Of a stretch of 64,000 bases of DNA, positions 14,317 to 25,041 are shown one piece after another. The stretch is from assembly GCA_013399875.1 (NCBI GenBank), contig VXAZ01009467.1, forward strand, positions 186,001 to 250,000, in the 5' to 3' direction. Position 1 is the stretch's first letter. Every line of letters begins with the position of its first letter. The notes under the pieces were generated by a model. It had not been told where the DNA came from, did not search any database, and worked only from the letters and a program-made list of their open reading frames with translations. The translations under genes and the position numbers were made by a program. This DNA comes from Gymnorhina tibicen (taxonomy: Eukaryota > Chordata > Aves > Passeriformes > Artamidae).

Positions 14317-14341
14317 CACTAGTTTGCTTTTCAAACTAGTG
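14317..14341 (+). repeat. Perfect stem-loop at the LTR 3' end
   Basis: CACTAGTTTG, a five-base CTTTT loop, then CAAACTAGTG form a perfect 10-bp inverted repeat that ends two bases before the LTR terminus (TGCA). It may be an RNA structure of the retroviral U5/R region or an integrase-end feature. The function is inference. Confidence 0.75.
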
Positions 14342-14343
14342 CA

Positions 14344-14348
14344 ACAAG
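14344..14348. repeat. 5-bp target-site duplication ACAAG, right copy
   Basis: Exact copy of the 13815-13819 pentamer, directly following the TGCA end of the LTR. It defines the insertion boundaries. Confidence 0.8.
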
Positions 14349-15511
14349 GCACACTCATAGCAGAGCCCCACAAAGATATCAAAAAGGAACAAACGCCAGA
14401 GTAAATCAGAGGGGTCAGAGCATGTGGAGTATACTCTCACTGCAGCTTTTAGGGCCACACCTGTCATATACTACTCACTTTGCAGGTGCCAAAGAAGACA
14501 GTGCTCCTCCCTGGAGATGTTAGCAATGTCTGGGAGATGGAGCAGTTACAGGGAGACCATATTTGGGGTTGTGGTGGGTAAGGGGTTTTTTTGTTTTTAC
14601 AGATTGAACAAGTTCACAACAACCAACAGAAAAAGCAGGACTTTATGGATGCTCCTGTGGAAGGGCTCAAGAAAATCATGTTACATTTTAGGTCAGTGGC
14701 TCCTAATTTTTTGTACACTCTCCTTTGATAAAATGTGCCTTCCTGTTTAGTACTTCAGTTGCTGCACTGTGTTCTAAGCCAGCATAATTTAATTTCTCTA
14801 ATCCACTTGGGATGTCTCCTCTCATCCCCTACCAAGAGGCTGAAAGATCCTCCTTTTGCTGCCACTGGGTTTTTTGGCAGCAGCATAAGCCCAGAGGAAG
14901 AGCTCATGCTCCTCTATACCCTTGCAGAGGGGCAAGGTGCCAGGGCTGTGAGACAGCCACACTTCAGCTGCTCCTCACCCTGGCTGAGCTACTGACTCTC
15001 CAAAGAAGTGTTGTCCTTCCAGCACAAAGAGCTGAAAGAACAGAGGCCTCTGGAGGAACCATACGAGAGCAGCCCATCAGAAACCAAGGGCTAAAATGAC
15101 AGTGCAAGCCCCTCAAACTGCACTGTGTCCTCCCTGTTCTGAAGCCTCAGAGCATCTCCTCTTTTTCTCCCCACCCTATAAACCTGACTCCAAAAAGGAT
15201 GTGAGCACTTTCAAATAGGCCCCAGAGCCTGTTGGGAGGAAGAACAATGAAAACAAAGGGTCATTACAGCCCATGACAGCAGTGATCAATCCAACACGCA
15301 TCAAAGGTGAAATGATGTTCATTTGGACTGACAAAAGGCAAGGAGCCTGATCTAGAAGGAGTAAAAGAAAGTTTGGCAAGAAGGTAAGCATTTCACTCCT
15401 GGAGATGTGTGCTGGAAGATGACAGGACATGCAGAAGTCATCCTCTTCATCCTTAGCTGTTTTTGCAAACCATATATACCCATTTTCTTGAACTGCAGAA
15501 AGCCTAATGAG
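14349..15511. other. Unique non-coding DNA
   Basis: No gene or repeat is recognised. Several frames of 86-143 codons overlap on both strands with no domain. Confidence 0.5.
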
Positions 15512-15532
15512 AAAAAAAAAAAAAAAAAAAAA
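15512..15532 (+). repeat. Poly-A run (21 A)
   Basis: An uninterrupted A21 followed by 'caaacaag'. The upstream sequence shows no recognisable retrogene or SINE body, no AATAAA within 30 bp and no flanking direct repeat that I can find. I therefore treat it as low-complexity sequence rather than a retroposition tail. Confidence 0.7.
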
Positions 15533-18130
15533 CAAACAAGCCCAAACCACAAAGGTTACTTCATTCTGAAGCCATTTTTTAAGAAACAGAAGTCCTTCAG
15601 ATGTCAATACTATGCTAACCTGTGGTCCCCTAAGTGGACTAGCTTCTGCTTGGGAAATGAAGGGTCCCTGCAGTTCAGTGACTTAGACATTTTGAAATCC
15701 TTACCTATTTGACAAGATATTAGTCAAAAAGCAGCCAGAATGTGTGAATTAATAGGACCCATATGTAACTGCCTAATAGTAACCACTTGCTTAATACTGT
15801 GTAGCTAAATGGTATAACAAAAGAATTAGCCAGTGACATCCACTTAGGAAATATGATCCAATCGATACTATGATTTCTTTTTAAGTGCTGAACTGGTTTT
15901 GACACATATAAAAATGTGGTTTCAATCAGACCAAACTGCACCACAGAAAAGCCTTGTAAAGAAGCCCAGACCTGTGGTCTTTAAACAGTGCACTGAAGTA
16001 AAGAACATTCACAATGGGATCGAGACTGGGAGCACGGGGGGAAGAAATAAGTGGTCCCTCAGTCATTATTACCAGCCATGAGATCACACAGACCTTTCAT
16101 CTTATATTATCAATCCCCCTTTGTGCCGGACGTACAATAAAATATGTAGTGTCAGGCAGAGCTGTAACAGGAGGAACAGTCAAATTCCCCTTGCTTTTCT
16201 CCTCCTGACTGCCCTCATTTACATTAACTTCTCAGCAAACAGTAATAGCTAATGGAGCAAGACTGTTACAGTCCTGGTTCAGTGACAGTGGCTAACTGGG
16301 AACACTAAAAGGATGTTCAGAAACACCTACCAAAATTACAGCAACTGACACAGGGGAAAAAAACCCAACTAAAAATGAAATAAGAAAATAACCCCCCAGA
16401 CTAAAATATCCCCCACAACAGGGCCCACTACAGTGTAGTATTTTTTATGAAGAAACCCCACTGATCACAGCTGATCTAATTTTCTGTATGTCCTAACAGG
16501 AGCTGAATGAAGTTTCCTCCTGGCGATGGTCTCAATCCAAGCCCTCACCACACCAAGCGCTGTTATTGTCTTGGCTCCAGCAAGACACAGCGCCTGAACA
16601 ATGTCCCACCTGCAGTTTTAAGATGGTGTTTCATTAAACTGAATTATCTTTGTGCAAAATGTACAGATTAGTTTCCTGGCTAGCTCATATTCATAAGTAC
16701 ACACAAGCACCAATGAAGCCAGACGTGTTTGAGCCCATGCAGGGATCAATGGCAAAGCTAATTGAGCCTTCACAGACTGACTGGGAGTAACACATCTCCT
16801 GTGCAGATAAAGTCCGAGGGGAAGGGCCAGGAAGAGCACACACCCTGAGAAGTATGTAGGAAGTGTGTGTGTGTCCATCCCCATATTTGTATGCCTACCT
16901 ACAGAGAAAGATGGCCATGAGCTCTGCAGGCATACGAAGAAATCTCTAAAAATCATAAGGGCTATGGCAGCCCATGGCAAAGAGGGACACTTCAGTTTTA
17001 GAGCCGAATGTATCGTAAGGACCTCAAGAAATAGGCTGCCACGCATCCTCAAACAGGCTAGTACTTGCTTTGCAGCTTATGGCATTGCTGCTGTCCCCCT
17101 GGAGCTGCCCCAATGCGTGCTGAGCCCAACACCTGCAGCCTTTGAGGGAAGCCAGCTCTATGCTGTCCTCAGGGTGCAGCTGCAATGCATTCACTGCCTT
17201 GTCACATGTGTGCCCCCACAAGATTTGTGCTAACTGAGCTTGCACCCTCGTAGTACTCTGGCTGCAGCATCAAGGTGCTCCAGTAAAGCTGCCTGCTGCA
17301 GTCTGTGGCCAGCCTTTGCAGGCTCTTTTGCAGGCCGCAAAACTAGGGCGGTGGCAGGCAGACAACTATCGATACCAGCACGGCTAAAGACTTGGCTGCA
17401 TTTCAGTACACTCCCAGCAGGCTCTACAGAGCAAAGGTGATGTGTTCCTTCTCCTCCATTCAAGTTACAAAATGAAGAAGTCAGCACTCCAGTTACTCAG
17501 CCTTCCAAACATTAACTTCCCCAAACTATGTCAGGATCTGAAAAAGATTTGTTAAAAAAATAACAAGTTGCTGCTTTTTAAAAGCTTTGAGTTTCTTGGC
17601 TATTTCTTATCAAAGGTCACATGGAGTAGGTTTTAAGAGACAAAGAACTGTTTTTCTGTTTTGGAAATCTAGCTTCACAGCTGAGTGAGAATGGATAGAC
17701 ATGAGTGGGTTTCTTTGCTTTCTGAAACAAATATTCATTCCCACATATCTGAGTCAAACATTAACAGTAATGTCTTACTCTAGGAGCCCATAACAACATG
17801 AAAGGTAAATGTGCAGATTTAGAGCAGTCAGCTTTTAAAAAAAGACAATAAGGGTGATGCCAGCAGTATCTCAGGGAGGTCTTCATCCCCTTGTACCAAA
17901 GAAGCTCATGTCACCCAGCTCTGTACTATCTAGGAGTAAAGAACAATTTCTTTGTTGCTTTCATCTGTTTCTTTAGTTTTGTTGTTCTTTGTTTATGATC
18001 TCACTGGCCATGTCCAGATGACAAGCTGTCCTGAAAAGAAGGACATCATGTCAGTTAGGATAAGAAAACTTTCACCAGAGAAAAGATGATGAAAAAATCA
18101 GCACAGTCCAAATCAAGTCCCCCTCTTCAG
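15533..18130. other. Unique non-coding DNA
   Basis: No coding gene or interspersed repeat is recognised. The longest frame, a 144-codon minus-strand frame at 16618-17052, has no known domain and is opposed by an overlapping plus-strand frame of 122 codons. Confidence 0.5.
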
Positions 18131-18184
18131 AAAAAAAAAAAAAAAGAAAAAAAAAAGAAAAAAAAAAGAAAAAAAGAGAAAAAA
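18131..18184 (+). repeat. A-rich low-complexity tract (A with periodic G)
   Basis: About 54 bases of A broken only by single G residues, at roughly 10-11 base spacing in the first half. The opposite strand is a T-rich tract. It is purely low-complexity, and the lysine-rich frame reading through it is an artefact. Confidence 0.85.
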
Positions 18185-19579
18185 GGGGCAGTAAACTCAA
18201 TATTTCAACAAGCAATTTTTGCCCTAGCAATTAAATGTTTCCTCCATGATCACGAACTGCCTAGCACAAATCTGAGGAATCCCCACAGCTCACGTGAGGA
18301 AAGGAGGGGGCTGAGGCACATCCCCTCCTCTGCAGGTACAGTGTCATACAAGGGGGCGAGAGGAAAGATTCTGCAGCTGGAGGTGCCACATGAGACTGAA
18401 CATACTGCACCATGTCAACTTCACAGAGCAAAGCCAACATATTAATAGCTACAGAGAAAAAAATAGCTGTCAAATGTTTGCCAAAGCTCTTGTAAGAAGA
18501 AGGACCTGTTCCAAAAAAGGTTATTCCACAACTAGTTCATCTTAGGAGCAGACTGATAATCTGCTGAACTGCAAGGCCAATCCCTCTGTTTCTGAGGATG
18601 GAGTTAATAAAGCTTCTGAAATGGCCCACTGGTGAACAAGACACTGCTGTTAACCCTGTAATAGCACCACAGCAATAAAAATAGAGAACCACTATGCACT
18701 CCTGAGTTAAGGAGTACAAAAGGGTGAAGAATTGATGGATTTATTCATATTTACTTTGAAGTGAGCCAAAAGCAAATGTAAATTTCAAACACTGCCCCTC
18801 AGCTGCATCTCATCACTTTTAACCTTACTCATTACAAAAATCCAAATATAGTGTACTGATCTTAGACTTGCATTTGCAATTCGCTGGTCACTGTGTTAGG
18901 ATCCCAACTGCTAGCAGAACTCAGGCATGTTTTTATTTATCAGTTTACACGTTTCAGTCATAGACTAAGGTCTGGAAGAGAGATTTTCTTTTTTGATTGG
19001 GCCACAAACAATATAGGGGACATCTTCTCCTCCGCTCAAGAGAGCACAATATATTGCCATCAAATCCTGCAATAGTTTCCTTGAGAAAAGGCAAGCTATA
19101 CATGCTTGGTACACACTTAAATGCTTGTTGACATGACTTAGTCCTTGAACAGTAGTCTTCCTGTGGATACACCTGCTTATAGGAGAGTCCTTCTCCCATT
19201 GTCTTCAGCCACTTGTCACTCTACTGCAGATACCAGACACTCTTCTTCCTCATCTCTACTGCCTCCTGAAAGGCAAGATCTCCCTCAATTGCTTCAGGCA
19301 AAAATCAGCTGGGTTATTTTAAATAACTTGGTGGTTCAAGCTAAGCCAGTCCCTCTGGGTTTTAATTCTTCTAAGACTTGTTCTATCCAAAGTTTCCATA
19401 ACAGTTTGACTACTTCAGCTGGGGGTGTGATGTTTTACCTGTAAAATTAAAGTGGTAGCTACAGATGTACTTACAGTGATAAAAAATGTTTCACAACACA
19501 GTAGTTCATTTCTCCTTTGTGCTGCGAATACCTGCAGCAGTGGAAACATCTTTGCACTGCCATTAAAACATCCATGTAA
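18185..19579. other. Unique non-coding DNA
   Basis: No gene or repeat is recognised before the CR1 begins. Only short overlapping frames are present. Confidence 0.5.
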
Positions 19580-20331
19580 ACTTCATGAAGCTCAACGAGG
19601 TCAAGTGCCAGGTGCTGCACCTGGGTCAGGGCAGACCCCTATATCAATAACAGGCTGGGGGATGAACAGATTGAGAGTAGCCCTGCTGAGAAGGACTTTG
19701 AGGTGCTGGTGGATGAGAGGCTGGACATGATCCAGCAATGTGCTCTTGCAACCCAGAGAGCCAACCATGCCCTGGGCTGCATCCAAAGCAGTGTGGCCAG
19801 CAGGTTGAGAGAGGGGATTCTGTCCCTCTGGTCTGGTGAGAGCCCACCCAGACTGCTGCATCCAGCTCTGGGGTCCTCAACACAAGAAAGACATGGACCT
19901 GTTGGAGAAGGTCCAGAAGAAGCCACAAAGATGATCTGAGGGCTGGAGCATCTCTCCTATGAAGACAGACTGAGAGTTGGGGCTGTTGAGCCCGGAGAAG
20001 TGAAGGGTCTAGACAGACCTTATAGCAGCCTTTCAGTACTTAAAACAAGCCTAAAGGAAAGATGGGGAGGCGCTTTTTACGAGCGTAGTGATAGGACAAG
20101 TTTATGCTTTTAAACAAAAAGGAAGAAATTTTTTACAGTGAGGGTGGTGAAACTCTGGAATGGGTTGCCCAGAGATGTGGTAGATATCCCATCCCTGGAA
20201 ACATTCCAGGTCAGGTTGGACAGGGCTCTGAGCAACCTGATCTAGTGGAAGATATCTCTGTTTATTGCAGGAGGGTTGGACTAGGCAAGCTTTAAAGGTC
20301 CCTTCCAACCCAAACTATTCTATGATTCTAT
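19580..20331 (+). mobile_element. CR1 LINE retrotransposon, 5'-truncated, plus strand
   Basis: About 750 bp of the 3' part of a CR1. It opens in the last codons of ORF2, where the frame reads VKCQVLHLG (the KCxVLHLG signature of the avian CR1 C-terminus), and then carries stops. The untranslated region follows the standard CR1 order: 'gtggccagcaggttgagagag', 'ctctggggtcctcaacacaag', 'ggacctgttggagaaggtcc', 'ggttgcccagagatgtggt', and finally 'ggtcccttccaacc' with the terminal CTATTCTATGATTCTAT. There is no poly-A tail, as usual for CR1, whose 3' end is made of short repeats. It is dead on arrival: truncated and with no intact reading frame. Confidence 0.95.
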
Positions 20332-22324
20332 AGCAAAGAGATTATGCCATTTTTAGACTTCTGCTTTCAAACCAATATAATGAAAGTACTTTGCAAAAAA
20401 CCACACCTTGCAAGCAGTCTTGTTCAACTGTGTCCTGCCTCCTGCTTCATCCATTTGTACTGGGCCCCACTCCATATTCCAGTCCTTGTGTAACTAAGCA
20501 GCTTCTTACATGCTCTCCCATGTGCATCTGCAGGTGTCACAATGCTGGGAAGGCAAGGGTGGGGATGTGCCCAGGCAACAGGAGCCCTCACTTTGATGGC
20601 CCCCACAAAGCAGTGGGACCACATCCCTGGTGGGTTTTGTTCAATGCAGCCTGCCTTTGCCCCTCTCCCCGGCGCTGAGCACGTGCATTTTCCATCATTC
20701 AGCACAAACATGGGCAGTGCAAATATAAAAGGGCAGAGGGCAAGGAAACTTTTCTCCTAGGTTCTCAGTATCACTTTAATAGGTGATTTTTTGGGGGAGA
20801 TGTGAGCACATGCTGTTTGAGTGAGCACATGCTGTTTGAACCAAAGAGAAGCTGGTTGCTGTAAGTAGGATGTGTGCATGTTCAGTAAGATGAAAGCAAA
20901 CCCTTCTGTCAAGAGCAGTGCCAGATACATTTCCCCACCAGCAGGCACAAGAGTGGCTCGGAAGGATGCATTTTAACAGGGTGAGAAGATACCAATGCAC
21001 TATTTCAGTCCTGGCATCCCCATCACAGCTGCCAGAAAGGAGCTGCCAGATGGGGCTGTGGGGAATCAGTACAAATTTTTCTGCTGATTATCCAGACAAG
21101 ACCACCATCCGTTTCACTGGAGGCTTTGCAGTCATAGCTAGTGACTTGGAAAGTGAGGTTATACATCCTAAGCCATCCAGCCCGGCTTTTAGATTTTATG
21201 GGTTTTAATTTAGATTCTCTTGATTAATCCTTCCACCTTTCTTTCCTGCTGTGCTGGAAACTGTAATATATCATGGGCAGAAAACAGAACTGAGGGGGAG
21301 GGCAGGAAGGGAAAAAGAACAACAAATCTACAAAAGTGATCAGGTCAGCCAAAGCAGGCAACAAGAAGAAGAATACAAAATGTCAGCAGTAAAAGTAGAG
21401 GCTGAAGGGACTGGCAGGGCAGCAAAGCTAGCAGTGGGATGTAGGGGTTTTCAGCAGAAGATAATCTTTAAAACAACAAATCAGTTCAGGGCATTGTCAC
21501 AAAGCACTCCCTGTACAGAGGGTAACACGACCCTCCATACATGGGTGGAGAATGACCTCTTCACTCAAGCTACAGCTACAGTCACCCCCTAAGCTTTTCC
21601 ACAAAGGACAGAAAGGGAGACAGAAGTGAACTGGCCAAACACCAGCAATGAGTCGTAACTCCACCCTGTCTCTTAGCTATTGGCAAGGAAGTGTTCATCC
21701 AGCAGAATACCGTGGATTTTTATCAGAACTGTTTATTCAATATATCTGTAATAGTCAAAAAATAAAAAAAAAAATTTAAATTTTACACTGGCACCTCCTT
21801 ACTAATCAAGCTGACACCCCTCAAGAAAACCCAGTAATCACATCCAGCAACTTTATTAATTGCATATAGTGGTTTTCTTACAGCCCAAAGTCCTGGCATC
21901 AGGTGATTGACTGGAAGCTAAGATTATCATTTTAGTGAGTGGAAAGGAAGAAAAATATAAAAATTAAACCTTATAATTGTGGAGAAGCATCTATAGATGA
22001 GCAAAAGTTTCAAAATAGAGAAAAGTTTAAAATAAACCAAAAGCATTATTATGTTCAAAATTTAGTGGGTTTTTTTGTTTTAATAAACGTCACTGTTTTA
22101 AGACTAGATTTTGACTATCTATAAGTTGCAACTCACTTCAAATAGTGAAAATACCGCCTAACACAACGAATCTGTTTCTCTGCAATTTTTGACTACTTGA
22201 CATTTTGGAACAACCTACACCAATCTTCAGTTTCAGTATTTGGAGCCTCTGAACTAAAAGGAAACAGCAAGAACCTACACTTTGTCCACCACCCCTCCTT
22301 ACCAACTCTCAGATATTTTCTGCA
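20332..22324. other. Unique non-coding DNA with a short tandem duplication
   Basis: No gene is recognised. It contains the 19-bp tandem duplication listed separately and an A/T-rich run at about 21758-21785. Short frames in this stretch match nothing known. Confidence 0.5.
20802..20839. repeat. Exact 19-bp tandem duplication
   Basis: GTGAGCACATGCTGTTTGA occurs twice head-to-tail with no mismatch (20802-20820 and 20821-20839). Perfect identity suggests a recent duplication or an assembly artefact. Confidence 0.9.
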
Positions 22325-22740
22325 AATAGTACAAAGAAGGGAAACGAGAAAGATGGGATCTCTAAAAAAATTATCTGAGAGTACAAAGAGAACTGGCATT
22401 GTCTAGTCTGAGGAAAAGAGGGGATGTAGGACAACAGTCTTTAAATTCATAAAGTATGTCATGGAGAAAAGTCAATTTTCTATATTCATGATCAACAGAG
22501 AAGTAACCAGCTTATATCACAGAAAATACAATTCCAGTTGGGTAGCTGGGGACACCTCCTAACGATAAAAATAGCAAGGCCCTGGAACATGCTGACCATG
22601 AAGACTTCAATATCAGAGGCTTTTCAACATAGGTTAAACAAACACCTTTTGAGAATGACATTGGTACAGTTGATCCGCCTCAGGGTAAGATGGACGGCAT
22701 GATCCTCCGAGGTCCCCTCCAGCCTGAGCTGCCTATGACT
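22325..22740 (+). mobile_element. Older CR1 LINE 3' fragment, plus strand
   Basis: The fragment keeps the order of an older CR1 subfamily. 'gaactggcattgtctagtctg' leads to 'acaacagtctttaaattcataaa', then 'cttttcaacataggttaaacaaacacctt', then 'cctcagggtaagatggacggcatgatcc' and 'gaggtcccctccagcctgagctgcctatga' (each quoted block is part of a diverged match). Divergence is clearly higher than in the 19.6 kb copy, so the insertion is older. The 5' limit is uncertain. Confidence 0.75.
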
Positions 22741-22754
22741 GCATGCATTTTAAC

Positions 22755-22810
22755 AGTTGGACCTGATGATCGTGAATGTCTTGTTCAACATAATGACTCT
22801 ATGTTTCTAT
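22755..22810 (+). mobile_element. Second CR1 3' tail, abutting the previous one
   Basis: About 56 bp reading 'gttggacctgatgatcgtgaa', then 'tgtcttgttcaacataatga' and 'ctctatgtttctat'. This matches the final segment of a CR1 (GTTGGACTTGATGATC...TTCCAACC...ATGATTCTATGATTCTAT). It follows the end of the 22325-22740 copy after about 14 bp, so it is a separate, extremely 5'-truncated insertion. Confidence 0.7.
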
Positions 22811-24681
22811 AAACTGTTTATTAAACTAAAAATACTTGCCCTTCAAAAATGCTCTGCCATATAATATGAAATAACTTCTGAAAACAAGATAGTTTGTGGG
22901 AGAAATATCCTTTGCAAATAATTTCTCTTCATTAAAAAAAAAAAGGGAGGAATTTTCTGGTTTTCTTCTTTATTGTTGCAACAATATTTACTCATTGGTC
23001 TCATTCCTGTAGCAAAGTAAAAGGCCTACAGAGCATTCCTTTTAATGAAAACAAAAGCTTAAAATGTCTCCTTCCCTAATATTTTGGCTGGTTTTCAGAT
23101 CACTTGTGGGCGTCTTACCTGCTCTCCCCTCAGATTATCTCTGCCCTCACAACAGCTATACTACAAGGTAACTCTTCCCCTCCGTTTCATTTTCAGCTCT
23201 CTGCTACACTGTGATAGAAAATATATGTCCCAATTGCATTTGTAGCTGACCTTCCCCCCACCTGAGGATTGATGACGCCTCTCCCTAAAACACTATCTCT
23301 TGATTTTGCCTGCATGGATGTAGAAGAATAAAATAGAAACAAATAGTCTAGGCAGTGGTAAATGAGATTTCAGAATGGGAATATGCCAGAAACTCATCCC
23401 AGTTCCAAGAAGACAGGCAGGAAATGCCAGAATACTCAAGCCCAGGCAGTGATCTGCAATCATGATTCGGTCGAGTACGTGGAAGCATTTGTCAACAGTA
23501 ATATGAACTGATGGCATGCTGTAGCAAAACCCATCAAAGGTGGACAAGTCTCCCTTCACAGCATTACCCCTGTCATCCCCAAAACCTGACAAATGAATCT
23601 GAAAACTTCTCTCAGTCATAAGTTCAGCCCAGCTCTGAAATATCACATGGACTGTACCACAGTCTTTCTCTCTCTTCCACTGAGAAAGAAATGGAGGGCT
23701 CAGTGAATTCTCTCCATCACAACACATTGGTAGAGGCAACTTTTCTTTCCAAAAGTGCCAACTTTCTTTTAAACACACTTGTGATGAGCAGTAACGGAGA
23801 GGATGCTGCTTAACAATGTGTCAGACCCAGCTCCACCCTCCCAGGAGAAGTTCTCAGGGGAGATGGTAGTCAACCAGACTGCCATCCAAATGTGGGGGGC
23901 ACAAAGGGCCAAGTGATAAAAAAGAATGAACATTTGGAGAAAAATAGTTTAAGATAAGTAAGATGAGAAGTTGAGGAGCCAAACGGTGAAGCTGTTGTGT
24001 TCACCACCAGAGATGTGAAATGGTAAATGCTAGCACCTTTGCAAGTTCATAACAAATCTTAATCTGGGAGCAAAGAGTTTGAAAGAGAGTACTTAGACAT
24101 TAGAAAAATATGGTATAATGCACAAGGGATTATAAAAGCAGGAGACCTTCCAGGTATCCACGCTACCTCCCAGCCAGTCAGGATTATTTCCCACCATTCA
24201 TTAGTAATGCGTTGCACTTAGAAAAAAAATACTGTTTCAAATACATTATCTTTATTGCAGGGCTCCTGAATAGCTAGGTTCACAGGGGAAAGAGTGAAGA
24301 GATTTAAATAAATTAAGTGAACAGAAACTACTATAGTGGTTTCTAGTTGTTCTTAAAGACTTCTGCATGTACTGTAATAGCACATCTGACACTCAGGAGG
24401 TAGCTGCTGCCCTTTGGAGGACAGTACATATTGGACAATTGCCCTCTTGAGGGAGTATTGAAACAACTAGTCCTGAAATAGCTCTATTGTGTCAAAGGCA
24501 TCACACTGACCAGATAAACCTCAATGTTTTCAGAGAAATCACTGTGTTCTTAGGTTGATGAAGTATGCACTTACAGTTTTCTGAACAGGACATGCCTTTT
24601 TTGGTTCTAACAGCTTTAGAGAGCCCAGAGGAAGGTCTCATGCCTTTCAATTATATTGCTGTAGCTTTTTGACTAAAATAC
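22811..24681. other. Unique non-coding DNA
   Basis: No gene or repeat is recognised. A 161-codon minus-strand frame at 23293-23778 is the longest here. It has no recognisable domain, and I judge it chance. Confidence 0.5.
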
Positions 24682-24751
24682 ATAGAATCATAGAACTGGT
24701 TAGTTTGGAAAATAACCTTTAAAAACACGAAGCCCAACTGTTACCACCCCA
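24682..24751 (-). mobile_element. CR1 LINE, minus strand, 3' end (part 1 of a split copy)
   Basis: The stretch opens with ATAGAATCATAGAACTGG, the reverse complement of the CR1 terminal repeats, and continues toward the tail-proximal sequence ('cgaagcccaactgttacc'). It is separated from the rest of the same CR1 by the solo LTR at 24752-25041. Joining both sides restores the normal CR1 order. Confidence 0.9.
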
Positions 24752-25041
24752 TGTCGTGGTTTAGGAATGTTCCCCAATTTAGTGTTCCCACTGAGACTCT
24801 CCAAGCCATGTCCTGCTCACGGGTGGCTGGAGAGGAGAATTGGAGGCACAGAAGCTAAACATCACCGGTTGAGATAATAGCAATTTCCTGGAAACAGCAA
24901 AGATAAGAAAACAAAGAGTAACAGCAAGAATATTAATAACAAAAGTGTACAAAAGAGTGGCATAGAATAACCTCCAGGTCCTGGCCATGCCCCCTCCTGG
25001 CTACTGCAAAAATTAATCCTGTCCTGGCCAGAACCAGGACA
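24752..25041 (-). mobile_element. Solo LTR (ERVL-like) inserted into a CR1, minus strand
   Basis: Read on the minus strand the element starts TGTCCTGGTTCTGGCCAGGA and ends with CTAAACCACGACA, giving TG...CA ends. The sequence 'aggattaattttt' near the start and 'ctattatctcaacc' towards the end match the layout of a common avian ERVL LTR as I remember it. At about 290 bp it is shorter than the family norm I recall, so it probably has internal deletions. The flanks (CCCCA left, ATCCA right) are only similar, so the target duplication is degraded. No internal retroviral genes are present. It interrupts a CR1 and is therefore younger than it. Confidence 0.75.

Larger units (their letters stand above)
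13820..14343 (+). mobile_element. Solo LTR of an ERVL-like endogenous retrovirus (524 bp)
   Basis: The element begins TGTCCTGGGTT and ends AGTGCA, so it has the canonical TG...CA ends, and it is bracketed by perfect 5-bp direct repeats (ACAAG). Orientation is taken from a TATA-like GATAAAAT at 14000-14007 after a GC-richer U3. A T-rich region follows at about 14255-14290, with CCTATCAAATTGT, which I read as a decayed ATTAAA polyadenylation region by analogy with avian LTRs. No gag, pol or env sequence adjoins, so the internal region was probably lost by recombination between the two LTRs. The overall sequence is familiar to me as a passerine-type LTR, but I cannot name the Repbase entry. An open frame at 13913-14404 lies largely within it and is not a gene. 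Confidence 0.85.

Noticed and set aside
13913..14404. 163-codon plus-strand open frame
   Set aside because: It lies almost entirely inside the solo LTR (U3 to U5), where no protein is expected, and has no known domain.
15405..15532. Possible processed pseudogene or SINE with poly-A tail
   Set aside because: The A21 run has no recognisable body, no upstream AATAAA and no flanking target duplication.
18086..18445. Lysine-rich frame
   Set aside because: Produced by the A-rich low-complexity tract.
23293..23778. 161-codon minus-strand open frame
   Set aside because: Featureless composition, no recognisable family and no promoter or splice context. A frame this long is unsurprising in 64 kb on six frames.
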